A DNA stretch of 64,000 bases from Lottia gigantea. Taxonomy: Eukaryota > Mollusca > Gastropoda > Lottiidae. Below are positions 23,801-34,938 of this stretch, piece by piece; within the stretch, counting starts at the first letter, position 1; the number at the start of each line of letters is the position of its first letter. The notes beneath the pieces were generated by a model, which was given only the letters and a program-made list of their open reading frames with translations, searched no databases and was not told the DNA's origin. The position numbers and the translations under genes were made by a program. The stretch lies in NCBI RefSeq assembly GCF_000327385.1, contig NW_008710370.1, positions 1,552,922 to 1,616,921 of the forward strand, written 5' to 3'.

Positions 23801-26800
23801 ATTTTAGTAGCTCAAAATTTTCATGGTCATCATATAATGAATTTTTTTTAGGAGACATTGAGAATTGGTCAGGCTTTCATTCGACATATTGAAAAGCTTT
23901 CAACGAGATTTCGGGAAAAAGTTATAGAAGGTTGAATTTCGTGTTTTAACATGGGAAGAGATGGCAAATGAATTAGTGGAGTGAGTCCTGTCTGTGTACT
24001 AGCAATGATAACAGTGTTTTTTGTAAACAAATTTTGTAGTTATGTTTAAAATCTTTCAATGTATTAAAATTTCATAATTTTTCACAAAATCTTTATAAAT
24101 GAAGGAAATGAACTAAATACATCAAATCATCAAAATCATACTGCCCTGAAGTCTCATAGCTGTAATACGGTCATCAAATTTAATCCAAAACTATTCATCT
24201 TAAAATCATCACAACTTGACAACGACATCATCAATTTGCCTATTCAAACCAACTTTCATCAAAATCAGATGATTGACCAAATTTGACTTTTTGAACTTAA
24301 TTAAAACTGGATCATGTTCTCATCAATATATATATATACATGTACATCCATTAAAATTACATAAGATCAGATAAAAACTGCAGCATCTAAAGTTGACAGA
24401 TGAATTGACATAAACATAATAAAAGATAGCTTGCCAGGCAAGGTAACATACGCCCACTACCAGCTGTCAGAAATGATAAAGCAACAAAGTCTGTAGTTTA
24501 TCATGCATACGAGCCAAATTTAAAGCGTTTTAACTAAGTCAAGGGCAATAACTCTAAAACTGTTCATCAGATTTTTACCAATTTCGAACTTGACTGAGAT
24601 CTCATCAATATATACATGCATACTAAGTTTCATCAAGATCAGAAAAAATTGTACAGCCTTTTTCGTGCATACAAGCCAAATTTAAGGCGTTCTTACTAAG
24701 TCAAGGGCAATAATTCTAAAATTGTTCATCCGATTATTACCAATTTCGAACTTGACCGAGATCTTATCAATATATACATGCAAACCAAGTTTTATCAAGA
24801 TCAGATAAAAACTGTAGCCTCTATCGTGCATACAACAAATGTGGACGGACGGACCGACCGATGAAAGGACAGGGGTGACGGCAATATACGTCCACATTTC
24901 CATGATGTGGGCGTATAAAAAAGTGACACTTAAGCTAAAACTATCAACCTACTTTGAAATGGATCCACATTTACACTTTTACGTAAATCTAAGGATTCTT
25001 GAATACCTTTCTTCTTGGCACATTGAATACCCAAATGAGGGAAGCTGTAAGATTAGGAGAATATTTCAGTAATCTTATTTCATAAAAACTTAAAAGATTT
25101 TGTTATCAAGTTCCTTGGCTTCTATTTTTAAAGCTTACAGCTCAAAACCATTGTTCAAGGGAAAGACAATTTCTTTTATAAAATAACAAGAAAATATCAG
25201 TGTGTTCATTCGTTTAGTGTGTATATATAGCTTTCCTTGAGGGAGAGATTTTGATTTTGAATTTCAGAATTTAATTTCACTTTGACATAGGTTAATCAAC
25301 CTCAAAGATGCAATATTCACCTTCTAACATTAACTTCTACAACAGATAAGGTAAGTATATTGTATTTCAAATACACCTATTAAAGGCGTCATATAACAAA
25401 AGGTGTATTTGAGTTGAGAGAAATTACAAAATAAAAGTGAAAGGTAATAGTCATGAGTTGTATAATATATATATATTGGAATTCCCCATATATAATATGC
25501 TCAAGTTGTTCAATACAAATAACTATAAAGCAGTATATTTGTGGCTTAATTCAGCTAAACAATAAAGAGTTATACAAACCTAATAACACTGGTATCTTTA
25601 ACTTTGACAGTACAGACACCTTTCTTACAATCTTTACCAACTAGAGCATGCGGATGAGGTTTATGTGGTGAATCTTTAGTAACACAGGAAACAACCACAA
25701 TGGCAGGCCCTCGGTGATTCTGGATCTGTAAGAGAAATTATTATTATTACAATCAGATGTGAGATATCTTAAATGACCGGTTGCCCATATACTGCATAAC
25801 CCACATATAGCAAAAATTTCATAAAAACTTCAATCTTTTGAAATCAACCCTAAAGGATATATAAAAGCAATTTCATGGCACCTTCAACAAAGATAGCTTA
25901 CCAGGCAAGGTAATATACGCCCACTGGCAGCTTTGATTTTGAATAAAAATATTTGGCAGTGCAGTAACAATTACCAGTATGAAATATTGAACCTTCAGAC
26001 ATACACTTCTTTTGAACTTTTTGAGGTGATACTGAATAATATTACAAAGTTTCATCAAAATCTGTCAGGAATTGGGTATTCTTGAATGTTTACAGGCTAA
26101 AACTTGGCACGCATTTTTAAGAATAGGGGCAATAATATTTTTCGATTTTCGTTAGGGTTCATCTTTGGGTAATCACATACACTCACACCAAGTTTTGTCA
26201 AAATCCATCAATTGTGCCTTCTAAAGTGTTTACATGCTCCAAATTGAAAGCATTTTCAAGAACAACGGCAATAACTCATACCAATGATTTATCGATTTTT
26301 CTGATCTTCAATAGGGTTCATCCTTTGGTGACAACAAACACTCACACCAATTTTCGTCAATATCTGTCAATAATTGAACCTTCTAGAGCATTTACGGGCT
26401 AAAAATTGAACGCGTTTTCAAGAACAAGGCAATACCTCATATTGATTATTTTCGATTATTCTGATTTTCAATAGGGTTCATCCTTGGGTGATTACTAACA
26501 ATCATACTAAGTTTCATCTAAATCCGTCAAGATTTGTGCCTTCTGGAGTGTTTACAAACTAAAAATTTAACGCGTTTTCAAGAACAAGGGCAATACTAAT
26601 TATTTTTTTATCTTTTTGATTTAAATAGGGTTCAGACCAACGGACAGGGTGACGATAATATACGCCCCCCATTTCATGTGGGCGTATAACAAAATTGTAG
26701 TCTTTTACATAATCTAAACTTTTTTGGCTGAATACATGTCTGGGTAAAGGCTATCAGTAAATGAAACATTCCGAGAGTAACATTTTCATACTATAAGAGC

Positions 26801-29234
26801 TTTATTCACTGCCCTTTTCTTTACGCTGATATACTCAAACAAGGCAAATACATAAAGAGCTCATCACAATATGAATGTAGGCCTACATTTTCAGCATTGG
26901 TCAACAAAATAAGTTTAATGTGAAAAAAAAAAGCAAAAATTTAAGGTAGGAAGGAAGGCTATAGCAAAATCACATAGATGTATCATAGAAATAAGAAGGA
27001 TCAATTCCAATCAATTCAGGTAGGATCCAAAAAGATTATCATACAAAAGACTGTCCGACCTCAAGATGAGGCACAGAAGATAATTCCTCAAAATGAAACT
27101 GTCCAGGAACCATTATTGGGATATACAAGAAATCAACCGCTTATTATGTGTACCATTTTGACTGTCAAATAAAGTACCATATTGAATACATACCTTAATT
27201 GTGGGATAAGTTTTCTTTTCTGCACTGCTACTTTGACCAGGAATACTACCAGCAGACCGTCCTTCACACTGATATCTGAATCTCAGCCCCCGTTGTCTAG
27301 GTTCCTCAATTATAACTACTTTTGGTTCAATAAACTCTGTCATTTGTTGTTTCATTTCTAAGAATTTTCTCATGGAGTTATCTTGCGCTATCTGCATTGG
27401 TTGATGCAGAAAACTGGAAGAAGCACTAGCCAACATTGGTGATGTATCAGGTTCTTCTGTTAACCTTTGATTTGAGTCTGAAAATAGTTCAATTCTAAAT
27501 AAAATTTGGGTACTTATTTCAATTTTGGGACAGATAGAATTACTGTTCATTTAGCCAAAAAGTTCACAAAAACAAATAGTCCAATATTCATGAATTTTTC
27601 TTTCCATTGCAATGTATTGGGCTTGCTTGCATCAAATGAAAGGCCTTATTTTACTGCTGGTTCCATTTGTTTATATATGACACATTGTGTCCAAACCACA
27701 CCCCCATTCATCATACTCGTGACTTTGGTAACACAAGTGAGAAAAATTATAGCTAAAAATGTCCAATCAGAATTGGCCTTACAGTAATGGTAGCAAATAT
27801 CAGCCAATCAAAGCAAATCATTTGTTATGATACTATGTTTGCGAACCTAAACAAAGCGAAAGCAGCACGCCATTACATATTTTGATGAATGTGTAGTATA
27901 CGATACAGAATTTAATAAGATTTTCGTTAAAGAATTAAAGCCGAGAGAAAATTATTTACTTGGAAATAATGTGTTATCTCTTCAAACGGACCGCGACAAA
28001 GTGGTGTTATGTTTTGTTTACATGACCTCATTTCTGTTCTACTGATCTGATTGATCAGATTAAAATGCTACCAATCTCATTTCCACGCCTCCATAACGAA
28101 GTGTGTTCGGCTTAGTTTAATAATGGTTAACAAGACCCTGTCAAAACCTGTATTCGTGATACGATGATAATGTGAGTGTAATGTTTTAAGTAGTATGTAA
28201 ATTGAACAAGAACTTCTTTACTAATATTTTAAAATATTGGTGATACTTACTATCTGATACCATTTCTTCATTACCAACTGGTGGTAGTAATAGACCCATG
28301 TCACCTTGTTGTTCCATTTGAGTTATTGCAGCAGCCAAATCAGCACTTGGCAAATTTAGTAGGCCAATACTATCAATGCCTGTAGACAACATATCTAAAA
28401 AAAGACAACTGAATGATACAAATTACACAAGTATATCAACAAGCTTTTTTATGAGTTGCATAAAACTTTAACCAGTGATTGTTGTTCCATAAAGCTGTGT
28501 CTATATATCATACTCACAATTGTTAAATGCCATTCAATTGACTTTATCAATTAGTACTTTCAGTTTTTAATTAACACTTTTAAAACAAATTCAGTTTGAT
28601 CAAGAAGATTCATAGATAATAAATAGCATATTTTATAAAATTTTCAGGTGTAATTGACAACAATGAGATTTTTTTTACAAAAAAAAGTGGAATCCCCCTT
28701 TAAGCCTATGGCATGTGTATGGGATACAGTGGCCAAAATGTTTGCTTCACCTGCTGATAGCCATAATAGCAGTTTCCACACCAGTAATTAAAATCCATTG
28801 TCCGGTTCCACTTAAACTCAACAATGTTCCATGATTAGTTAGACTGCCATCACCTCTAGGGCAGTATCAATCCTCTCACACATGTGCAGTTATTACTGAC
28901 ATTTCATGACAGTCATTGGTGATAACTGCATGCAAGAACATTAACCTGACTTAATTGACAAATCACTTCTTGGTTGAATTCAAGAACCAAACATCAAATA
29001 TTATTCTGAAAAGTGATATGGATACCTGAAACTTACTCAGTAAGAAAAGTGAAGTTATCCTTATTATATCATTCTAAACAAAGTCTTCCTGATTGATGTT
29101 ATGACATACTGATACACGGAATCGGGATAAGTAAGTGAGTAGAGTGATAAATCTAGATTTTCTACAAGGTTAAACTCTTGTAAAATACATCCTAAAAAAG
29201 AAAAATACTCACTTCCATTAAAAGAACTTGTCAT
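16062..29234 (-). CDS. Rel: Rel/Dorsal-type NF-kB transcription factor, 12 coding exons, 608 aa
   Basis: Predicted DNA-binding transcription factor of innate immunity and development, held in the cytoplasm by IkB proteins and moved to the nucleus on signalling. Coding exons in transcript order: 29234-29213, 28394-28251, 27477-27194, 25725-25580, 25044-24953, 22710-22576, 21613-21515, 21398-21304, 18563-18425, 17802-17740, 17264-17133, 16537-16062. All introns are GT-AG and every phase agrees, giving 1,827 nt including stop. Order of parts: N-terminal extension (1-106), Rel homology domain (about 107-385) with the recognition loop [11 protein letters not shown] at 116-126, NLS KRKRK at 393-397, then a tail without ankyrin repeats or a death domain. 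This is the class II (Rel/Dorsal/RelA) layout, not p105/Relish. The ATG at 29234 was chosen because exon 1 joins exon 2 in frame; an ATG in exon 2 is the alternative. The dimer partner cannot be read from sequence. Confidence 0.93.
18425..27477 (-). CDS. Rel: Rel homology domain exons (3-9) of the NF-kB gene
   Basis: These exons encode DNA binding and dimerisation. Exon 3 carries the loop that contacts kB DNA ([12 protein letters not shown], residues 121-132). Exon 4 reads [15 protein letters not shown] and then [11 protein letters not shown]. Exon 5 gives [15 protein letters not shown], and exon 6 gives [16 protein letters not shown] followed by PPVVSQPIYDK-like VVSQPIHDK. The IPT/TIG dimerisation half begins near residue 275 with [11 protein letters not shown] and [12 protein letters not shown] (exon 7), then [19 protein letters not shown] (exon 8) and [20 protein letters not shown] (exon 9). 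The order matches RelA, c-Rel and Dorsal throughout, with no missing block. The protein-kinase-A site RRPS of vertebrate RelA/c-Rel reads HRPS here (365-368). Confidence 0.93.
18823..20782 (+). repeat. Dispersed repeat R (about 300 bp) split by a Pearl insertion
   Basis: The left part 18823-18984 and right part 20645-20782 together match, in reverse complement, the uninterrupted copy at 54522-54835. The junction phrases are catgtatgtacagtctggata and actttttgacctttt. The repeat is non-coding and its family is unknown. The intervening 1.66 kb is a Pearl element. Confidence 0.75.
18985..20644 (+). mobile_element. Pearl/HINE-like element with eight 162-bp core units, structurally complete
   Basis: Left end gatagcttgccaggcaagg (with internal hairpin CTTGCC-a-GGCAAG) followed by taatatacgcccac. 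Eight core-A units follow, starting at 19250, 19412, 19574, 19736, 19898, 20060, 20222 and 20384 (exactly 162 bp apart), then a shortened unit at 20531. A GGAC/GACC-type tetranucleotide run and the right-end hairpin cccatttcatgtgggcgtat complete it. The left ATACGCCCAC and right GTGGGCGTAT are subterminal inverted repeats, as in Helentron-associated elements. It lies in the Rel intron between exons 8 and 9. Confidence 0.85.
22300..23481 (+). mobile_element. Possible piggyBac-like remnants around Rel exon 6
   Basis: At 23464-23481 the sequence cggcagttaaaggg is followed by TTAA, the form of a piggyBac-type terminus and target. Upstream, acidic coding-like pieces occur on the plus strand: an ATG at 22316 giving [12 protein letters not shown], and about 22900-23100 giving [20 protein letters not shown]. 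They are interrupted and lie on both sides of Rel exon 6 (22576-22710), so they cannot be one simple insertion. No DDE catalytic core was seen. The assignment is tentative. Confidence 0.3.
23533..23988. mobile_element. 456-bp MITE with GGACTCACTCCACTA ends
   Basis: Fifteen-base inverted repeats GGACTCACTCCACTA and TAGTGGAGTGAGTCC close the element; no clear target duplication was seen. It is inserted in a Pearl left-end remnant (cttgccaagcaaggtagctt at about 23511-23530) within the Rel intron between exons 5 and 6. A diverged, oppositely oriented copy lies at 8576-9010. Confidence 0.7.
24425..24920 (+). mobile_element. Pearl/HINE-like element, core-B type, complete ends
   Basis: Left end gatagcttgccaggcaagg then taacatacgcccac and cagctgtcag. 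About two core-B units follow (aagtcaagggcaataactct; gagatctcatcaatatatac), then ggacggacggaccgaccg and the right end gatgtgggcgtataaaa. It lies in the Rel intron downstream of exon 5, ending about 33 bases from that exon's donor. Confidence 0.8.
25892..26690 (+). mobile_element. Pearl/HINE-like element, core-A type, complete ends
   Basis: Left end gatagcttaccaggcaagg then taatatacgcccac and tggcagctttg. Several diverged core-A units follow (caattgtgccttctaaagtg, tcaagatttgtgccttctgg), and the right end is ccccatttcatgtgggcgta. It lies in the Rel intron between exons 3 and 4. Confidence 0.8.
27561..28240. other. Rel intron 2 sequence, no feature assigned
   Basis: No exon seen between exons 2 and 3. 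Part of 27,860-28,030 shares short words with 37,650-37,760, for example a stretch around tcatgtaaacaaaac in opposite orientation, so a diverged dispersed repeat may be present. Confidence 0.3.
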
Positions 29235-29839
29235 TGTGGTAAATGATAGTGGATACGCCGATTAAGGTTTACTTTATTTTGAATATTTCAATCCAGAAAT
29301 CCAACTTTTCTGAAAATAGCTAAGTGTTTTTCCCGGAAACGTAATGTTCTATATTTAGAATACGGAGAAACCGTCTTTTTACAACCGAATATCGCTGAAG
29401 AACAACGAAGAATTTAACACATTTATTACATAGTTAATAAATCAATTATAAACTATTTTCAAATGTTAACGATGTATATCTTTGGTATTTATTAGCTCCC
29501 TACCACTGAATTGTAACTCAGTGCTGTTTTCATGATAAAAATTGGTCTACCCACAATGCAGTGGTTATGAGTCATTTCGGTACCGAATAAGGATAACTCG
29601 GACCATCTTTCAAGACAACTCGGACCACATTTAATAAAAACTCAACCAATATAAACAATATGATAACTCTGTGAGTTCTGCACTATGGAATTTGGATAAC
29701 CTGAATCAATTATCGAAGTATATAAGGAATAAGTAAGATGAAGGTTTGGCTTTACTTTATTGAAAAGGTAAAAGAAACATGAAAAAAACAAATAAATCAG
29801 GAAGGTACGTAAACAATAATACATCTAACTAAATTATAT

Positions 29840-30420
29840 AGGAAGATAGCGTTAGGTACTTTTTGGGTTGATAATGAATAATATTACCAAGTCAAAATCT
29901 GGCAAGAATCATGCCTTTAGTGTTTACGATCTAAAAATTGAAAGCGTTTTCAAGAACAAGGTCAGTAACTCCCATAAAACATTTTTCGATTTTCAATAGA
30001 ACTCATCCATGGGTGATACAAAACTTAACGACTAGATTCGCCAAAATCCTTCAATAATTGTGCCGACTAGAGTGTCTACAAGCTAAAAATTGAACGCGTT
30101 TTTAAACACAATAAATAACTAATATACTATATTATTTTTTGATTCTTCAAATTTTCAACAGTGTAAATTGAACGGTTTTCAAGAACAAGGGCAATAATTC
30201 AAACTAAATATATTTTGATTGTTCTGATTTCTAATAGGGTTCATCCTATTCGGTGATAACAAACACTCACACCAAGTTACAACAAAATCTGTCAAGAATT
30301 ATGCCTTCTAGAGTGTTTACGAGCTAAAAATTGAACGCGTTTTCAAGAACAAGGGCAATAACTCATACTTAATATATTTTGATTTTTCTGATTTTCGATA
30401 GGGTTTATCCTTGGTAATAA
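29840..30420 (+). repeat. Degenerate Pearl core-A units
   Basis: Diverged units carrying ttgaacgcgttttcaagaac and gccttctagagtgtttacga, with a weak left end (gatagcgttaggt) and no right end. They lie upstream of the Rel start. Confidence 0.55.
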
Positions 30421-30929
30421 TTGTGCGAATATAAACCATGAAATTAACGAAAATGGGACACACAGTTATAATCACTATTGAGGATTTTTCTGACAGAGTC
30501 AAAATGATCGATGAATTTTTGTTCTTTGGCTGGCCTATTAACCTTGGAAAGTTTGCCATCACCTGACACCTTGCATAGAATGACCTGCCGAGTTGAAATG
30601 AACTGACACTGGTGTAAGACGATTGTTCTGAATACTACTTCGATGGCCGTTCATTTGGCCTCAGTGAGTTTGTTGAGTTTCACCAACATCAATTTGATCT
30701 GGCCATCGTATACAAAATATATACCATTATGATGTTTGAACCATGTGCACCTATTAGATTTCGAGGAAGGGAGGGTTTCATTCTCCCAAATGTACAGGCC
30801 TAGGGTGGAGCAGACACTTTATTTAGAAATTAGGATTAAGGGTCTTGATATTGGGTTTTCTTCTGTTCTTCTTCTGATCTGAAATTAGAAAAAAAAAACT
30901 CGCCCGATGGGCGAGAAGTATAGTATCTG

Positions 30930-31510
30930 TTATGTACTGATTGTTTTTAGTTTACTATGAACAATATTATCATTTAAGTTCTTATTTTTTGAATATGCAA
31001 CTATCATTTTCTGCTTATAGACATGGGGGAATTTCTCTTGAAGGCTCTTATAGTGGGCATGAACTATCTTGCTTGCTCGATTGCTGGTTGTATTAAACAG
31101 GACAACAAAGGGTGCTATGCCTACATTATGATGAATATTTAGTCCTATAGGTCTTGCTGTATTCAATGTCTCAATCCAATGGGCCTCCCTAGATTGACGG
31201 AAGTTGGTAGTTTCATCTTCGGGCAAGTCAATTTCTATACGCTCAATTGGGATTAGGGTGAGATCGTCTATTGAATGGTCGTCGAGGTTGAAATGATTAG
31301 AAACAGGCTTGTCTTTCTTTAATTTGATGTCTGACCTATGAGCATTAAAGCGAGTTCGTAAATTATTCTTAGTTTCTCCTACATATTGTTTGGGACATTT
31401 CTTGCATGAAATTAAATATATTACATTCGAATGTTCACATGTTAGATGTTCCTGGATCGGGTACCTTTTATTCGTAGAGTTGCTTACAAAATAATGAGTT
31501 TCTGATATAA
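30930..31510 (-). mobile_element. Penelope-like element: GIY-YIG endonuclease part
   Basis: A single open frame runs from the sequence gap to a stop at 30930. It reads SNVIYLISCKKCPKQYVGET (the GIY-YIG core as VIYLI...YVG), then NNLRTRFNAHRSDIKL with the catalytic-type Arg, and later REAHWIETLNTARPIGLN with the Glu and Asn of the domain. The upstream linker HYFVSNSTNKRYPIQEHLTC matches the region joining RT to endonuclease in Penelope-like retroelements. Not an LTR or capsid-bearing element. Confidence 0.85.
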
Positions 31511-31672
31511 NNNNNNNNNNNNNNNNNNNNNNNNNNNNNNNNNNNNNNNNNNNNNNNNNNNNNNNNNNNNNNNNNNNNNNNNNNNNNNNNNNNNNNNNNN
31601 NNNNNNNNNNNNNNNNNNNNNNNNNNNNNNNNNNNNNNNNNNNNNNNNNNNNNNNNNNNNNNNNNNNNNNNN
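31511..31672. other. Run of 162 N: assembly gap inside the Penelope-like element
   Basis: No sequence. The frame before the gap and the endonuclease frame after it do not match if the gap is exactly 162 bases, so the N count is probably an estimate or the element is broken here. Confidence 0.99.
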
Positions 31673-32305
31673 CAAATTCGATGAAATCGTAAAACTTGTG
31701 ACTTAATTATACCAGAAAAGGTATGTTTTGGGTGAAAGGAGCTCTTGTGCAAGAGTTGATGAGTATCAGTTTCTTTGAAATACACTTTAATATCCAGTTT
31801 ATTTGTTTCTGCTATGGAATCTCCCTTAAAGACTGTGGTATCGAGAAAGTCTATGCTTTTGTCACTCACGTTTGCGGTTAGTTTGATAGAAGGATGGTGG
31901 TTGTTGAGAATTTCAAAGAATTCCCAAAACTGTTCGATAGAATAAGTCCAAACCATAAAAATGTCATCCAAAAAGCGTCCGTAAAAAAGTGGGTCAAGTG
32001 GACAGAGGGGCAACACCTCACGTTCCCACTCTGCCATGAAAAGGTTTGCGTACGAAGGGGCGAATCGTTTGCCCATTGCTGTCCCTGAAGTTTGTAAATA
32101 TGTTTTACCATTAAATGTGAAATCGTTTCGACTAAGACAAATCTCTAAAAGCTGTAGAATTGCATCGTCGGGTCTGTTTGGATCTGGGTTTCTATTAAAA
32201 GCTTTACGAACTGCCGTTAAACCAGTAGTGTTATCGATATTGGTATACATAGAAGAAACGTCGATAGAAATTAAAATAGCATTAGAGGGAACTCGAGTTG
32301 ATTAT
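31673..32305 (-). mobile_element. Penelope-like element: reverse transcriptase part
   Basis: The open frame contains ISIDVSSMYTNIDNTTG, then SGTAMGKRFAPSYANLFMAE, the catalytic FLDDIFMVW in place of YxDD, and SIDFLDTTVFKGD and SSFHPKHTFSGIIKSQVLRF. These are the RT palm and downstream blocks of EN-bearing Penelope-like elements. The N-terminal RT blocks are absent from this strand. Confidence 0.85.
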
Positions 32306-32460
32306 TTTACATGAATGGCAATGATTACTTCTACAAGGAATTGTACCAGTTTCATTCGTGGCAAATCTATTAGATGAGTACTCAAATTTTTAGGTTGTCA
32401 TAAGGATGGTTGTAGGTCTTTGATAATTTTTCGAAGTCTGATACTGTGGTTGTTTTAGGT
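32305..32460 (-). mobile_element. Penelope-like linker fragment, out of normal order
   Basis: Minus-strand frames give TTTVSDFEKLSKTYNHPYD and then GTIPCRSNHCHSCKIIN, the Cys/His linker that normally follows the RT. Here it precedes the RT fragment. This suggests a tandem or rearranged neighbour copy. Confidence 0.55.
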
Positions 32461-32730
32461 AGTCACTTATGGAACTCGGTTGTTGTGTGCGACCTCTTCA
32501 TCGTGATACTGTAAAAGCGAATAACAAATTAATCTAACTTGTCTATGACATTGTAATTGACAAAATTTTATAAAATTCTTACACGTCCTAGGCCTACCTC
32601 GTAAAGAAACTCAAAAACCTTTAATAATTCAAGGGCAGTAACTCAAAAAGAAAAAGTGTCAAATTCAAACTTAACCAAGATCTCATTATTATAAATGATC
32701 ACAGTTGAACAATCCAAATCACTATTGCGA

Positions 32731-33185
32731 GCTTGATACACCTATTTTTATGGAAACTGCGCGAGAAATAAACAATATTCTACAAAACTTGATAAAAAAG
32801 AAATTTATTTCAGAAAAGCAATATGACTACCTTTCACCCTCCACCGAGCCTCGCCAACGACACATTTAGACGCTTCCGAAAATTCATAAAAATCCCGAAA
32901 CTGAGTGGTCCGTTGCCAACAAAATTCCTAAAGGTAGACCGAGTTTCAGAATACATAGATTACTTTTTGTTGCCGCTAGCATGCAAACATCCTTCTTATC
33001 TGAAAGACACAACCGATTTTGTTGAAAAAATCAAGAAATTGGACATTCCCGAAAACGCGTATTTCATTTCTTTGGACGTAACCAGTATTGTATTATACCA
33101 ACATTGATAACAATGTTGGTCGTGAAGCCGTTCGTAAGGCATTTGTTCAATATCAGTGTTCTGATCGACCTGATACAGAGACTTA
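32731..33185 (+). mobile_element. Second Penelope-like fragment in opposite orientation: N-terminal RT
   Basis: Plus-strand frames give METAREINNILQNLIKKKFI, SEKQYDYL, then SEYIDYFLLPLACKHPSYLK, DTTDFVEKIKKLDIPENAYF and YTNIDNNVGREAVRKAF. These are the finger and early palm blocks, broken in about three places. The stretch overlapping the minus-strand copy differs in sequence, so two copies are involved. Confidence 0.75.
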
Positions 33186-33343
33186 AGATTTGAAGTTTCT
33201 TGTAATGCATTTATAGTTGAATTTGTTGATATCTCCACCAAATCTATTAAAGAGTTTTTCTTCTGACAGGTTTCTACTAAGTCAAGGGCTATAACTCAAA
33301 TACCACTCATTCTCTTGTTACCAAATTTGAACTTGAATAGAGT

Positions 33344-33661
33344 TTATTAACGTCCTACTCTTCTTCACCTAATTATAGTCTTAGGACGGGCAACGCAATG
33401 AGGGAAATTTTGCCTGGATACTTTGTAGATTTCAAACTGTTGATGGGTGTCTTACTTTCACAGCCTGTAGCACATGGGGTTGATTGTTCCATACGAATGA
33501 CTTGACACTTTTTTCTGTGACAGTCCCTCTGGCCTACATCACTGACAGGTTGAAATCGGTTGAGAAAATCCGAAGTTATGATGTTGACTTATATGCTGGT
33601 ATTGAACCCTGGACCTTCTGTTTAGCAAGCAAGACGACTAATTGGCCACCATCGATTCCTC
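33344..33661 (-). mobile_element. Full-length tRNA-headed SINE
   Basis: On the minus strand the head has A-box-like TGGCCAATTAGTCG (33648-33635) and B-box GGGTTCAATACC (33609-33598). A conserved centre follows (ctacaggctgtg-like words), and the tail has ttccctcattgcg and ends in gaagagtaggacgttaat. Related copies lie at about 5815-5905, 43560-43765, 44285-44515 and 58555-58755, which define the family inside this window. Confidence 0.7.
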
Positions 33662-34127
33662 GAACTTGAGATCTCATCTAAATCTGATGTAAACTGTATC
33701 GTGTTAACAAGCCAAATTTAACACTTTCTTACTTAGTCAAGGCCAATTATTCAAAAACCGTTCATTCGATTATCACAAAATTAACCTTGACCGATATATC
33801 ATTCATTTTACATGTTCATCTAAATCGGATAAAATCTGCTTCCTTATCATGTTCACTTTTTCATTTTTAGGGCAGAGGGGCAGGGCAATGACATGATGCC
33901 CCTTGTCCCTAATTATACCACTGATTGTGTAAATGGAGAAATGTGAATGGATATAAAAAACTTATAACTAAACAATAATAAACAAATGATTTACATGTAA
34001 TCGATATACATTTTAATTGAAAATATCACAGATTGCAAAACAATATACATTGTCAGTAGATTTCTATAATGTGATTTTCTATTCTTTCACTCTACAAATG
34101 ACTTCATTTGAATCTATTTATATATAA

Positions 34128-34938
34128 AGAAAGCTTGCCAAGTAAGTTATTAAGTACATCCATTGACAGCCCTTTTTTGTAAAATATGAACATTTGGGAT
34201 AACAGTAACCATTAAATATCCCTGCTTTAGTCATACACTAAAATCTTTCTTAAGTAATTTCATAAAATCTAACAACAAAACAACAGAATCCCTTAATGAT
34301 AAATCAATTAAACAAAGTAATTATTAAAAACAGCTTAAAATAATAATTACCTGTAGTTTTATGGATAATTACTTAGTTTAATGATTTATGGGATTATAGA
34401 GGGATTCTGTCTTATAGTTATGACACCAGTTAAGTCTACTTATGAATTTAGATTCATTTTGGTCAAGTTAAAAAAATTTTGGTCATTCTTAGAGGTAGTA
34501 TTCCTAACAAGATGTTTGATCATTTGATAATCATTTTCAACTGAATTAATATTAAAAAAAGGTAATATGTTGAACAAATCTGTTATGTATAATATTTTCA
34601 TCATTTAGTAAGATCTCAATTCTGTAGGAATTTCCTATTGAGGAAATCTCATTTTCTATGATAAGGGACATTGAAAAATATAAATTAATAGAGCTCTGAA
34701 TAGATAATTAACATGGACAATTGTACATGTATTTCATTTGGCTTGGAATTTTCATAATATTTGCACCAAAAATAATAGATATTAAAATTCAAAATATCAC
34801 TCTTTTAAATGTAAAAAAATTCATAAATAGACTACTTAAAAATTGCAATGTAGGAATATTACAATGTATAACAAATAACAAGTAATTCAGGGTTTATTCA
34901 TCTTCTTCAAGTCTTCACTTTATTTCTAGATTCTAAAA
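34128..34938. other. Region between CFAP70 3' end and the Penelope-like cluster
   Basis: Contains a diverged Pearl left end (aaagcttgccaagtaag, 34133) and a copy of a repeat shared with about 17,610-17,680 (attatagagggattctgtc). No gene seen. Confidence 0.4.

Noticed and set aside
31673-32305. Reverse transcriptase as part of a retrovirus or LTR element
   Set aside because: Motifs and the linked GIY-YIG endonuclease fit Penelope-like elements; no capsid, protease, integrase or LTR was seen.
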